This document shows, piece by piece, positions 45,287-54,299 of a stretch of 64,000 nucleotides of DNA. Within the stretch, counting starts at the first letter, position 1. The number at the start of each line of letters is the position of its first letter. A model generated the notes under the pieces. That model was not told the DNA's origin. It worked only from the letters and a program-made list of their open reading frames with translations, and did no database searches. This DNA comes from CAVVIO01 sp963748095 (GTDB taxonomy: Bacteria; Bacteroidota; Bacteroidia; Bacteroidales; UBA10428): NCBI GenBank assembly GCA_963748095.1, contig CAVVIO010000016.1:124001-188000 (forward strand), given 5' to 3'. Position numbers and translations under genes: made by a program.

Positions 45287-46948
45287 TTACCAGAAATATA
45301 AGTAGAACCCAATTATAATCAATATTATAATTGCAGAATTGATGACATCCCATTTATCCCAGCTTGAACGTGTTTCAGCCTTTTGTTCGGGAGTAGCGTT
45401 ACCAATTATAAAACCTTTAATTTTATCCGGGTTCATTTTTTCTGTAAATGTGCTTATAATAATCATGGCAGCAATTACTATAAAAAATAATACAATTTCA
45501 TAATGTAACCAGTTTGGGGCTACAAAAACCCTATAAAACATTCCACTCTGGTCGAGTGAACCTTCAAAAACCTTGAGTCCGAGGCGAGTCATTCCCAGCA
45601 CAAAACCAATTAATAAACCATAAAAACCTGCCATGGGAGTTGTCTTTTTCGAGATGATCCCCAATAAAAATACAGCGGCAATACCAGGAGCCAGTAATGA
45701 TTGAACATCCTGTAAGTATGCATAAAGAACCTGGCCAAGTCCTTTCATAACAGGTATCCAAAGTATTCCTAACACTACAATTACAACAGTGGCCATCCGT
45801 CCTACACGGACATAGTGTTTTTCTGTAGCATTTGGCCGGTATTTCTTATAGAAGTCGACTGTAAATAAAGTAGCGGAAGAATTAAATAAGGATGCCAGGG
45901 AACTCATCAGCGCGGCAAGTATACCTCCAACTATAATTCCTTTGAAACCAACAGGCAGCAGCACTCTAACAAGTGTAGAGAACGCTGCATCACTACTTTT
46001 AAGAGTAATAAGGCCTTTTTGACTTAATGCAAAGGCTATCATACCGGGAATAAGAAAAATAAAGACCGGTGTGAGTTTCAGGTAAGCCCCAAAAATAGCA
46101 CCACGTCGTGCCTGCTTCTGATCCCTTCCGGAAAGTACTCTTTGTACAATAAACTGATCGGTACACCAATACCAGAAACCAATTATAGCAGAACCCAGAA
46201 TAACACCCGTCCATGGAAATTCAGGATCCTTTGCCGAACGTATAAGACTGGTCATGGGGTCGCCGTACGGGGTTACATGTGACCTGCATATCTCAATCAT
46301 TTCATGCCATCCGCCTAATTTTATAAGACCAATTACCAGTACCATAATGGATCCAATCAACAATACCGGAGTTTGAAGTACTGAGGTATACAAGATAGCT
46401 TTCATTCCACCAAAAGTGGTGTATAATCCGGTTAGTACAACCAGTCCGACAGCGCTCACCCAGAAAAAATCGATGCTATAGGAACCTATACGAATGGCAT
46501 CAATGTCAAATACATCTTTGAAAACAACTCCACCGGCATAAACGGTTACAGCAACTTTAGTTAAAACATAACTGACAAGTGAAATAATTGAAAGAAATGA
46601 CCTGGACTGTGAGTTATATCTCTTTTCAAGAAACTCAGGCATAGTAAAAACTTTACTACGTGCATAAAAGGGCACAAACAGCCATCCAAGCATCAGTATT
46701 ATCCACCCTTGCATTTCCCAATGTGCCATAGCCATACCGCTTTGTGCACCTGCTCCTGCCAACCCTACCAGATGTTCCGAACCAATGTTTGAAGCAAAAA
46801 TGGAAGCTCCGATTGCCAGCCATGTAGCATCTCGGCCTGCAAGAAAGTAGTCAGTAGTATCCTTATCCCCTTTAATTATTACCCAAACAATTATACCTAC
46901 TAACGCGAGAAGGAACAGGCCTAAAAAAATCCAGTCTAGTAAACCCAT
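45287..46948 (-). CDS. Sodium/sugar symporter (SSS family), arabinose cluster
   Basis: 553 residues and about 14 membrane helices. SSS motifs include YFLAGRDATWLAIGASIFASNIGSEHLVGLAGAG, FYARSKVFTMPEFLEKRYN, LTGLYTTFGGMKAILYTSVLQ and FWYWCTDQFIVQRVLSG. Its place between araA and araD points to arabinose as the imported sugar, with Na+ as coupling ion. It differs from the first symporter of the window in sequence, so it is not a recent duplicate. Confidence 0.92.
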   Translation of the reverse strand: MGLLDWIFLGLFLLALVGIIVWVIIKGDKDTTDYFLAGRDATWLAIGASIFASNIGSEHLVGLAGAGAQSGMAMAHWEMQGWIILMLGWLFVPFYARSKVFTMPEFLEKRYNSQSRSFLSIISLVSYVLTKVAVTVYAGGVVFKDVFDIDAIRIGSYSIDFFWVSAVGLVVLTGLYTTFGGMKAILYTSVLQTPVLLIGSIMVLVIGLIKLGGWHEMIEICRSHVTPYGDPMTSLIRSAKDPEFPWTGVILGSAIIGFWYWCTDQFIVQRVLSGRDQKQARRGAIFGAYLKLTPVFIFLIPGMIAFALSQKGLITLKSSDAAFSTLVRVLLPVGFKGIIVGGILAALMSSLASLFNSSATLFTVDFYKKYRPNATEKHYVRVGRMATVVIVVLGILWIPVMKGLGQVLYAYLQDVQSLLAPGIAAVFLLGIISKKTTPMAGFYGLLIGFVLGMTRLGLKVFEGSLDQSGMFYRVFVAPNWLHYEIVLFFIVIAAMIIISTFTEKMNPDKIKGFIIGNATPEQKAETRSSWDKWDVINSAIIILIIIGFYLYFW

Positions 46949-47008
46949 AGTTTTAGTTATTAGTTAATAAATTTATACTGATGATCCATTAGGGTAGGAT
47001 CAATATTT

Positions 47009-48475
47009 CTATCTAAAATCTTTAACAGTTGAATTTTCATCAATAACCAAACATTCCAGCCCGGCCATTTCAGCAAAATCCAGAATAGTTTCAACAGAAA
47101 CATCATAAGTATATACAGAATGATGTGCTCCTCCAGCATAAATCCAGGATGTGGCTGCTGTCTGCAGATTCGGCAAAGGTTTCCAGAAAACCCTTGCAAC
47201 CGGAAGGTTTGGCATATCATTTTCGATCTTTATAGATTCTACTTTATTGACAATCAACCGAAAATGATCACCCATGTCAATTATAGAAATATTTACTGCA
47301 TTTCCGGGTTTTGCATCAAATAATAACCTTGCAGGTGCTTCTTTTCCCCCAATTGAAAGTGGAAACACAGCTAATTTTGGTTTACCATTCGCTATACTTT
47401 CACAAACTTCGAGCATATGTGCACCCAATACTCTGTCTCCGTCCGGTGAAAAATGATAGGTATAGTCTTCCATAAATGATGTCCCCTTAGCATCATTTCC
47501 TGCCATAACTTTAAATGCCCTTACCATTGCCGATGTCTTCCAGTCACCTTCTGCACCGAAACCATAACCATCATTCATCAACCGTTGCACAGCCAGTCCT
47601 GGTAATTGCTTCATACCATGTAAATCTTCAAAAGTGGTGGTAAATGCTTTGAAACCACCTTCTTCAAGGAACGTTCTGAGTCCGATTTCAATCCTTGCTG
47701 ATTCGAATACAGCCTTGTATTCCTCAGTATTTTCAGGAATTTCAAACACATATTTCTGCTTGTATTCCTCCAGTAATTTTTTTATCTGATCGTTAGTGAC
47801 TGCATTTACCTTTTCAACCAGATCACCCACACCAAAACCCGACACTGATAGTCCCAGTTTGATCTGTGCTTCTACTTTGTCCCCTTCGGTAACGGCTACC
47901 TCACGCATATTATCACCAAAACGGGCGAGTTTCATATTGTGCAACTCGTTCCACCCTACTGCTGCCCTTATCCATTGTTCGAGTTGTTTTTGTACATTCT
48001 GATCGCTCCAATGACCGGTGATAACTTTCCGTGCTTTCTTCATTCGCGTACAGATATATCCAAATTCCCTTCCACCATGCGCCGATTGGTTCAGGTTCAT
48101 AAAGTCCATATCAATACTATTCCAAGGAATTTCTTTATTGAATTGAGTATGAAGATGGGCAAATGGTTTATTGAGTATATTTAAACCGGCTATCCACATT
48201 TTAGCCGGAGAAAAGGTATGCATCCAGAATACAAGCCCTACACATTTTTCATCAACATTGGCAGAAATACAAATTTTCAGAATAGCATCCGGAGTAGTTA
48301 CCACATTTTTAAATACAATTGGTAACGATAGATTTTTTGATTCATTCAATTTATCAGCAATAAATTGTGAATTTTCTGCTACTTTTTTCAAAGTTTCTTC
48401 ACCATACAGATGCTGGCTGCCGACAACAAACCAAACTTCCTGTTTTAAGCCTTGTTCCTTCAACTTTGTGCTCAT
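47009..48475 (-). CDS. araA: L-arabinose isomerase
   Basis: 488 residues, near the usual 500. It isomerises L-arabinose to L-ribulose, a Mn2+-dependent cytoplasmic reaction. The start KQEVWFVVGSQHLYGEETL is diagnostic. Metal and substrate blocks are QFNKEIPWNSIDMDFMNLNQSAHGGREFG, GYGFGAEGDWKTSAMVRA, SFMEDYTYHF and GAHMLEVCESIA, ending WIYAGGAHHSVYTYDVSVETI. It is first in the five-gene arabinose cluster and preceded by operator-like half-sites. Confidence 0.96.
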   Translation of the reverse strand: MSTKLKEQGLKQEVWFVVGSQHLYGEETLKKVAENSQFIADKLNESKNLSLPIVFKNVVTTPDAILKICISANVDEKCVGLVFWMHTFSPAKMWIAGLNILNKPFAHLHTQFNKEIPWNSIDMDFMNLNQSAHGGREFGYICTRMKKARKVITGHWSDQNVQKQLEQWIRAAVGWNELHNMKLARFGDNMREVAVTEGDKVEAQIKLGLSVSGFGVGDLVEKVNAVTNDQIKKLLEEYKQKYVFEIPENTEEYKAVFESARIEIGLRTFLEEGGFKAFTTTFEDLHGMKQLPGLAVQRLMNDGYGFGAEGDWKTSAMVRAFKVMAGNDAKGTSFMEDYTYHFSPDGDRVLGAHMLEVCESIANGKPKLAVFPLSIGGKEAPARLLFDAKPGNAVNISIIDMGDHFRLIVNKVESIKIENDMPNLPVARVFWKPLPNLQTAATSWIYAGGAHHSVYTYDVSVETILDFAEMAGLECLVIDENSTVKDFR

Positions 48476-48488
48476 TTTTTTTATTTTT

Positions 48489-48507
48489 AATAGTTATATT
48501 GACTTTT
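48489..48507 (-). promoter_or_regulatory. Operator-like inverted half-sites upstream of araA
   Basis: AATAGT (48489-48494) and ACTTTT (48502-48507) frame TATATTG. The same arrangement, AAAAGT / TATTTTG / ACTTTT, occurs upstream of the second regulator at 49281-49299. The match of both half-sites and spacer suggests one regulator binds both. Confidence 0.45.
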
Positions 48508-48522
48508 ATTCATCTGTAATCT

Positions 48523-48550
48523 TTTAACTTTCAGTAATTAGAAAGTTAAA
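48523..48550. repeat. Perfect 10-base inverted repeat between the second regulator and araA
   Basis: TTTAACTTTC (48523-48532) and GAAAGTTAAA (48541-48550) surround AGTAATTA. It may be an extra operator or a weak terminator of the regulator gene; no T-run follows on the minus strand. Confidence 0.5.
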
Positions 48551-48557
48551 TGAAATA

Positions 48558-49259
48558 TTAATCCTGATTAATAAGATTGAAAACAGGTTTAAACTTCATA
48601 TCCAATGATTTTTGTGTAAACCTGTAATAGAAAGCTCCCTTTTTTGAACTAGACATATCTTTAATATCCAGCCGTTCCAAAACATCAAGTGATAATACCT
48701 TGCGACGGAAATTACCAGGATCAAATATCCGTTGAAATATAGCATTGTACAAGTTTCTCAATTGAACAAGTGTAAACATTTCCGGCAATAATTCGCTACC
48801 CATCAATTGACTACTTGCTTTTTGCTGCAATCTTTCAATTGATTTATCTACCATCCTGCGATGGTCAAAAATAAGATCGGGTAATTTAGAAAGGGGCCAC
48901 CAATGTGCACCGTATTCTCTCACAAGGTCTTTATCCTGCTGGTTTATTTTAACCAGTGCAAAGTATGCCATACTAACAACCCTTGCACCGGGATCCCTGT
49001 CTGGTTCCGAGAATGAGTGAACCTGTTCCAGGTAAATCTCTTTTAATCCTGTTGTATTATAAAGAACTCTGAGTGCAGCATTGTCAATGGTTTCATCCTC
49101 ATCAACAAAACCTCCCAACAAAGACCATTTCCCCTGTTCAGGAGCAAATCCCCTGGGATACAATAGTAATTTCAGTTCTTCTTCCTCATAACCCAGAATT
49201 ACACAATCAACAGATAAATAGTGCTTTGCGTAATTCTTGTAAACAAGGTTACTCATCAT
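48558..49259 (-). CDS. NrtR/AraR-type transcriptional regulator with Nudix-like domain (copy 2)
   Basis: 233 residues, clearly paralogous to the regulator at 35495. Nudix-like part: YLSVDCVILGYEEEELKLLLYPRG, GKWSLLGGFVDEDETIDNAALRVLYNTTGL; the catalytic Glu residues are replaced as in copy 1. The wHTH part is LLPEMFTLVQLRNLYNAIFQ, FDPGNFRRKVLSLDVLERL. It stands 82 bases upstream of araA on the same strand, the arrangement known for AraR in Bacteroides, so it is the best candidate arabinose regulator. Confidence 0.9.
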   Translation of the reverse strand: MMSNLVYKNYAKHYLSVDCVILGYEEEELKLLLYPRGFAPEQGKWSLLGGFVDEDETIDNAALRVLYNTTGLKEIYLEQVHSFSEPDRDPGARVVSMAYFALVKINQQDKDLVREYGAHWWPLSKLPDLIFDHRRMVDKSIERLQQKASSQLMGSELLPEMFTLVQLRNLYNAIFQRIFDPGNFRRKVLSLDVLERLDIKDMSSSKKGAFYYRFTQKSLDMKFKPVFNLINQD

Positions 49260-49280
49260 TTAAAATTTAAAAGCAATTTA

Positions 49281-49299
49281 AAAAGTTATTTTGACTTTT
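49281..49299 (-). promoter_or_regulatory. Operator-like inverted half-sites upstream of the second regulator
   Basis: AAAAGT (49281-49286) and ACTTTT (49294-49299) flank TATTTTG. Closely matches the site upstream of araA. Lies 22 bases before the regulator start on the minus strand, consistent with autoregulation. Confidence 0.5.
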
Positions 49300-49326
49300 C
49301 AAAATAAATAATGACTATTTTATTTT

Positions 49327-49344
49327 TCGACTTTATAAAGTCGA
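49327..49344. promoter_or_regulatory. Perfect 18-base palindrome in the divergent regulator/oxidoreductase spacer
   Basis: TCGACTTTATAAAGTCGA is fully self-complementary. It holds the ACTTT/AAAGT half-sites in the reverse order to the other operator-like sites. Located 68 bases before the regulator start and 154 before the divergent oxidoreductase gene, it could control either. Confidence 0.5.
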
Positions 49345-49453
49345 TATTTTATTGGGGTGAATATCCAAAAACTATTATTAGTAATTGACACTAAGAAATG
49401 TGTTATACAATCAATTATATAAAAAACTTTCGTAAAATCCTTGATAAAATATA

Positions 49454-49461
49454 TATTTTTG
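49454..49461 (+). promoter_or_regulatory. Candidate -7 promoter element for the oxidoreductase gene
   Basis: TATTTTTG fits TAnnTTTG and lies 37 bases before the ATG at 49498. Confidence 0.35.
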
Positions 49462-49497
49462 ATCATAAATATAATAAATAAAATTTAGAGATTTTTT

Positions 49498-50094
49498 ATG
49501 AAAATACTGGTCATTTTAGCGCATCCCGACAAGGATAGTTTTAACCATGCCATTGCAGAAACTGTCAGACAACAGTTAAATATAAATAAACATGAAATTG
49601 TATTTCATGATTTGTACCTGGAAAAATTCCCTCCATTACTTGAAATAGAAGAAATACCTAAACACAGCAAACCGGATTCATTGATCCGCCAGCATTGTGC
49701 TGAATTATCATTGGCTGAAGGGATTATTATTATACACCCAAACTGGTGGGGCCAGCCGCCAGCAATTCTAAAAGGGTGGATTGACAGGATTTTCCGTCCC
49801 GGAGTAGCATACGAATTTCTGGAGGATGATTCTGGAGAGGGAATTCCTGTTGGATTATTGCAGGCACGCACTGCACTTGTATTCAATACTTCAAATACTG
49901 AAGAATTACGCGAAAAAGCTGTATTCGGCGACCCGTTGGAATATATCTGGAAGAATTGCATTTTCAATCTTTGTGGCGTTGAAGAATTTTACAGAAAAAC
50001 ATTTGAAATTGTTGTAACCAGTACAATGGAGGAAAGAACACACTGGCTGAGTGAAACCAAAAACATAATAAATACTTATTTTCCAAAAATATAA
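49498..50094 (+). CDS. NAD(P)H-dependent oxidoreductase (flavodoxin-like fold)
   Basis: 198 residues. MKILVILAHPDKDSFNHAIAETV is the FMN/FAD phosphate-binding start of the NQO/MdaB family. EGIIIIHPNWWGQPPAILKGWIDRIFRPGVAYEF is the conserved flavin-contact block. The family reduces quinones, often for detoxification. It is divergent from the second Nudix regulator, and the GNAT gene follows after 16 bases. Confidence 0.9.
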   Translation: MKILVILAHPDKDSFNHAIAETVRQQLNINKHEIVFHDLYLEKFPPLLEIEEIPKHSKPDSLIRQHCAELSLAEGIIIIHPNWWGQPPAILKGWIDRIFRPGVAYEFLEDDSGEGIPVGLLQARTALVFNTSNTEELREKAVFGDPLEYIWKNCIFNLCGVEEFYRKTFEIVVTSTMEERTHWLSETKNIINTYFPKI

Positions 50095-50110
50095 ATACGA
50101 ATAATAACCA

Positions 50111-50578
50111 ATGTTAATTGAACCAACACCAACCGACGTTCAAAAAATAATAGAATTGATCGATGGGGTATTCCATGAATATGGTGATTCCATCTGTCTG
50201 GAAAATGTCGATTCCGATTTACTTGCAATCGATAAAAATTATAATAATAAGGGTGGGGTTTTTCGTGTCTGGAAAGAAAATGATGAGATTACCGCTACTA
50301 TAGCCGTTGTTCCTGCTGATGAAAAAGACGTGGTTATGCTGAAACGGTTATATCTGAAAGAGAATTACCGCGGTTCAGGCATCGCGAACCTGTTACTAAG
50401 TTTTGCTATTGAATGGGCAAAAGAAAGAGGATATAAAAAAATGAATTTATGGTCGGACACACGCTTCTTAAGAGGTCATCAATTTTATATGAAACATAAA
50501 TTTATCCGGAACGGCATCCGTAGTATGAATGACGGGAATATGCCTTATAAAGAATATTTCTTTTCAAGGGAAATATAA
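50111..50578 (+). CDS. GNAT family N-acetyltransferase
   Basis: 155 residues. VMLKRLYLKENYRGSGIANLLLSFAIEWAKERG contains the acetyl-CoA loop Y-R-G-S-G-I-A, and NLWSDTRFLRGHQFYMKHKFIRNGIR is the typical C-terminal strand-helix. Acceptor unknown. It belongs to a likely three-gene run with the oxidoreductase before and the M28 peptidase after (17-base gap). Confidence 0.9.
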   Translation: MLIEPTPTDVQKIIELIDGVFHEYGDSICLENVDSDLLAIDKNYNNKGGVFRVWKENDEITATIAVVPADEKDVVMLKRLYLKENYRGSGIANLLLSFAIEWAKERGYKKMNLWSDTRFLRGHQFYMKHKFIRNGIRSMNDGNMPYKEYFFSREI

Positions 50579-50595
50579 ATTATATTAATCCTGTT

Positions 50596-51891
50596 ATGAT
50601 GAAAATAACTTTGAGATTCCTGCAATTAGCATTCAGCCTGATATTATTTGCTTCCGCAGCAAAGGCACAGCAATCGGAGTATGCCAGACAAATAGTAGAC
50701 ACACTTGCGTCTCCTTATATGAAAGGACGGGGATATGTGGGAAAAGGAAACCGGATAGCAGCAACATACATTGCCAATGAATTTAAACGAATCGGGTTGA
50801 TTCCATTGGATAAAAATTATATTCAAAAATTCAACGTCAGCGTGAACACTTTCCCGGGAAAAATGTCCTGCATCTTAGGCGCTGACACCTTAATACCCGG
50901 AAAAGATTTTTTGGTTGATCCTGCTTCACCGGGAATAAATGGGAATTTCCAGGTAATAACTATCGGACGGGATGAATTGCTTGATAACAATAAACTAATC
51001 CGGATTCTTGGAAACGCAGATGGAAAATTTCTATTGATTGATGATAGAAACGTAGATACTGAAACGAAGGATGAAAAAGCAAAAACAGATGATATAATCA
51101 GGTATATCCGGTATAATCCCAAATTAAAAAATGCAGGAACCATATTGCTGACCAATAAAAAGCTGGATTGGTATCCTTCGACTTTACAGGTAGGAAAGGC
51201 AGGGATTATCCTTAATCAAAAACCTGTACCTGCCAAATTTAAGAATGTGAATATATCGATACAGAATAAATTCATAAAAAAATTCCATACGCAAAACGTC
51301 GTGGGAATGATAAGAGGTACAACTCAACCCGATTCATTCCTGGTAATTACTGCACATTACGATCATTTGGGTATGATGGGCAGGAAAACACTTTTCCCGG
51401 GCGCCAACGATAATGCCAGCGGAACAGCCATGTTGCTCGATCTTGCCAGGTATTACAGTAAAAACCCACCCCGCAATTCAATGGTTTTTATTTCACTGGG
51501 GGCAGAAGAACTGGGATTGTTAGGCGCTTCCTATTTTGTGGAACATCCCCTGATCGATCTTAAAAAGATCCGGTTTCTCATAAATTTCGATCTGGCTGGA
51601 ACCGGTGATGACGGCATAAAAGTAGTTAACGGATCGGTATATCGCCAGCAGTTCGACCGGTTGAAACAGATCAATCAGGAATCCCATTTGCTTCCGGCAG
51701 TTGAAATAAGGGGAGAAGCCTGTAACAGCGATCATTGTGTATTTTATCAGCAGGGAGTTCCGTGTTTTTATATTTATACCCTGGGAGGAATCTCAGCTTA
51801 TCACGACATCTATGACCGCCGTGAAACACTTCCGTTAACGGAATTCGATGATTATTTCAAACTGATGACTAAGTTTTTAGATACATTTTAG
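50596..51891 (+). CDS. M28 family zinc aminopeptidase, exported
   Basis: 431 residues with a signal peptide ending SAAKAQ. An N-terminal region of about 230 residues (with a PA-like insert, GTILLTNKKLDW) precedes the M28 catalytic domain. Zinc ligands are in VITAHYDHLG, GANDNASGTAMLLDLA, SLGAEELGLLGASYF and NFDLAGTGDDG, with SDHCVFYQQGVPCFYIYTLGG near the end. It trims peptides, probably in the periplasm or outside the cell. Confidence 0.93.
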   Translation: MMKITLRFLQLAFSLILFASAAKAQQSEYARQIVDTLASPYMKGRGYVGKGNRIAATYIANEFKRIGLIPLDKNYIQKFNVSVNTFPGKMSCILGADTLIPGKDFLVDPASPGINGNFQVITIGRDELLDNNKLIRILGNADGKFLLIDDRNVDTETKDEKAKTDDIIRYIRYNPKLKNAGTILLTNKKLDWYPSTLQVGKAGIILNQKPVPAKFKNVNISIQNKFIKKFHTQNVVGMIRGTTQPDSFLVITAHYDHLGMMGRKTLFPGANDNASGTAMLLDLARYYSKNPPRNSMVFISLGAEELGLLGASYFVEHPLIDLKKIRFLINFDLAGTGDDGIKVVNGSVYRQQFDRLKQINQESHLLPAVEIRGEACNSDHCVFYQQGVPCFYIYTLGGISAYHDIYDRRETLPLTEFDDYFKLMTKFLDTF

Positions 51892-52033
51892 ATCCAGATT
51901 TGCACTACACTTGTTAATATTCTTCTATGAAGAAGAAAACCGCTTCCTTTGTTTTAACTTGTTCATTATTTGGAAGTAATTCAAACTAGAACATATAAAG
52001 GAATTCCACCCGGTTTTTTAATTGAAATTATTA

Positions 52034-52041
52034 TAAATTTG
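52034..52041 (+). promoter_or_regulatory. Candidate -7 promoter element for the YqgE-like gene
   Basis: TAAATTTG matches TAnnTTTG, 68 bases before the ATG at 52109; a T-run about 20 bases upstream may serve as the -33 region. Confidence 0.35.
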
Positions 52042-52108
52042 TTTTCGGTTAAAGGCTTTAAATTGGAATGAAATTTGTTTTTCCTATTAAGGACTAAAAA
52101 CATTGATC

Positions 52109-52696
52109 ATGGATCTGGATTATAATTTCTTCAATGCCAACACCAACATACACCCTAATAAAGGTCGAATACTTATTTCCGAACCTTTTCTTCAGGATAA
52201 TTATTTTAAGCGGTCCATTGTATTACTTACAGAACATACAGAAGAAGGATCAGTGGGATTTGTGCTGAATAAGCCCATTAACGTGAAAGTCAGTGATGTG
52301 ATCAAAGACTTTCCAAAGATCAATTCTGTAGTCTCACTGGGAGGTCCTGTGAATACAAATACAATACATTACCTGCATACCCTGGGTGATATTATTCCAA
52401 ACAGCATACAGGTTCTGGATAACATATACTGGGGCGGCGACTTTGATATTGTTAAACAATTGATAAGTTCCGGTAATATTGGCAATGAACAAATCCGGTT
52501 TTTTCTGGGATATTCGGGATGGCGCGCTCATCAGCTGGAAGATGAACTTGAGGAAAACTCCTGGGTAGTTGCCGAGATCGAACCCCGTGAAGTGATGACG
52601 CCCAATAATAAAAATTTCTGGAAAAATTCTTTAAAGAAACTCGGAAAGAAATACGAACTCTGGTCTAATTTTCCGGAAAATCCGCAAATGAATTAA
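52109..52696 (+). CDS. YqgE/AlgH family protein
   Basis: 195 residues from ATG at 52109; a TTG at 52103 is a less likely start. The family core is GRILISEPFLQDNYFKRSIVLLTEH, GSVGFVLNKPI, SLGGPVNTNTIHYLHTLGD, YWGGDFDIV and IRFFLGYSGWRAHQLEDELEENSWVV. The biochemical role of this widely conserved cytoplasmic family is unsettled. Its last four bases overlap the convergent aminotransferase gene. Confidence 0.94.
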   Translation: MDLDYNFFNANTNIHPNKGRILISEPFLQDNYFKRSIVLLTEHTEEGSVGFVLNKPINVKVSDVIKDFPKINSVVSLGGPVNTNTIHYLHTLGDIIPNSIQVLDNIYWGGDFDIVKQLISSGNIGNEQIRFFLGYSGWRAHQLEDELEENSWVVAEIEPREVMTPNNKNFWKNSLKKLGKKYELWSNFPENPQMN

Positions 52697-53550
52697 TCAT
52701 TAAAAGCAAGTTTATTAAGTTGATTAATCAACAGTCTCGACGTTTTATTAAAATAGCGACGCTGGCGAAATGCCACCACCCATCTAACCCCGCTGATCGC
52801 ATTGGTTAAAAAAATTTCATCTGCATCTTCCAGATCGCCCTGTGTAAGCGAGCAATCTGCATTTACTGCATAACCCGAATTATTGAGAATCTGAATTACA
52901 GTAAGCCGCATGGTACCCGCCAGGCATCCCTCTTTCAATCCCGGAGTGTAAGCTTTGAATCCTTTGACGATAAATATATTCGAGCTCTGTGATTCTGTAA
53001 TTCTACCGTTCTCATTCAATATTATACAATCGTCAAGTTCATTTTCCTTTCGGTATAAACCCGCAAGTATGAAAAAAAGTGAATTTGTTGTTTTAAGATT
53101 GGAAAGAATGTTAATAGGTTTCTGTAAATCGGGATATACATCAATAATCAAACCTCGCCGGTTTAATACATATTTTTCCTCTTCCAAAGGTTCAGATTCG
53201 AGTAAATAAGAAACTTCATTACTTTCGGGCGTATACAAACCGCCTCCCTTTCTAAAAACGGTCAGCCGTAACCTCACACCTTTAAATGTCCTGTTTTTAT
53301 TAAGCAGTCCTTCCACCCTGTTTTTAAAATAATCTTCGTTGAAATAGCCGGGGATTTCCATCTTCAACACCTTCATACTGTTTGTAAGCCTGCGAAGATG
53401 GTTATCAAGAAACTGAACTGCTGTAGCATAACCGTGCATGGTTTCAAACAAAGCATCACCATACCGAAAAGCCCTATTGGAAGTTTCTATCAGTGGCGCA
53501 TCATTTCTGATAAATTCACCGTCGTAACATATGTATGACACTTTCTGCAT
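52693..53550 (-). CDS. Class IV aminotransferase family PLP enzyme
   Basis: 285 residues. The fold-type IV PLP signatures are NRAFRYGDALFETMHGY, LRLTVFRKGGGLYTP, LSNLKTTNSLFFILAGLYRKENELDDCIILN with the candidate Schiff-base Lys in NLKTTN, and ITESQSSNIFIV. Family members include branched-chain aminotransferase and aminodeoxychorismate lyase (PabC). The short length and FETMHGY start favour the PabC-like group, but substrate is not proven. Confidence 0.85.
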   Translation of the reverse strand: MQKVSYICYDGEFIRNDAPLIETSNRAFRYGDALFETMHGYATAVQFLDNHLRRLTNSMKVLKMEIPGYFNEDYFKNRVEGLLNKNRTFKGVRLRLTVFRKGGGLYTPESNEVSYLLESEPLEEEKYVLNRRGLIIDVYPDLQKPINILSNLKTTNSLFFILAGLYRKENELDDCIILNENGRITESQSSNIFIVKGFKAYTPGLKEGCLAGTMRLTVIQILNNSGYAVNADCSLTQGDLEDADEIFLTNAISGVRWVVAFRQRRYFNKTSRLLINQLNKLAFND

Positions 53551-53592
53551 GTGCTCAGAAGAAAAAATACTGTATCAACCTGTATAATCAGG

Positions 53593-54210
53593 TCAGAAAT
53601 TCGAAATCTGACTGATAAAAAAATGGATAAGATGAAAATCGAGAACAATCGGAAAAAGGAATCCAAAAACAGCGCCCACAAAATGCGCATCGTGATTCAC
53701 ATTATCTCCTCCGCGTTTACTCATGTATTGAGAATACCCCAGGTACAATACCCCAAATACGATCCCCGGAATCGGTATCATGGCATATAAGTATAATTTT
53801 TCCCATGGATTAAAAAAGATACTGAAAAACATGACAGCAGAAACTGCGCCGGAGGCACCTACAGAATTGTACCACACATTATCTTTATTTTTTGCCAGAC
53901 TAACCAATGATGATATAACAATCCCTAACAGGTAAAACAATATAAAAATAAGTTGCGGAAATTTGATAATTCCTGCAGCGTGGAGCTGACCAAGGTAATA
54001 TTCGGTAGTTCTTCCGAAAAAAAACAGGACAAACATATTTACAATCAAATGACCCCATCCGGCATGAAGGAACCCATGAGAAATCAGTCGGTACCATTCT
54101 TTCCGGTGATATACCTGGTAGGCATTAAACTGTAATTTTCCAAACAGTTCCTCGTTGTTAAACGCAATTATTGAAATAATAGAAGTGAAAGCGATTAATA
54201 TATAAGTCAT
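53593..54210 (-). CDS. Rhomboid family intramembrane serine protease
   Basis: 205 residues from ATG at 54210 (ATG at 54228 would add six residues before the first helix). Six or so membrane helices. ISHGFLHAGWGHLIVNMFVLFFFG is the L1/H2 signature, NSVGASGAVSAVMFF carries the nucleophile Ser in GASG, and NHDAHFVGAVFGFLFP holds the partner His. The start MTYILIAFTSIISIIAF is the first helix. It is separated from holA-like by 71 bases. Confidence 0.92.
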   Translation of the reverse strand: MTYILIAFTSIISIIAFNNEELFGKLQFNAYQVYHRKEWYRLISHGFLHAGWGHLIVNMFVLFFFGRTTEYYLGQLHAAGIIKFPQLIFILFYLLGIVISSLVSLAKNKDNVWYNSVGASGAVSAVMFFSIFFNPWEKLYLYAMIPIPGIVFGVLYLGYSQYMSKRGGDNVNHDAHFVGAVFGFLFPIVLDFHLIHFFISQISNF

Positions 54211-54299
54211 AATAATAAAATTGTACAATATTATTTAAGTCTATTAAAAAACATCTTAACCGTGAAATTGTTGGAAATAACGTCAGTTCTGTTGCAAAG

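Noticed and set aside
45276..45353. 26-residue N-terminal extension of AraD
   Set aside because: It overlaps the symporter gene and has no family match; the ATG at 45275 gives the normal family start.
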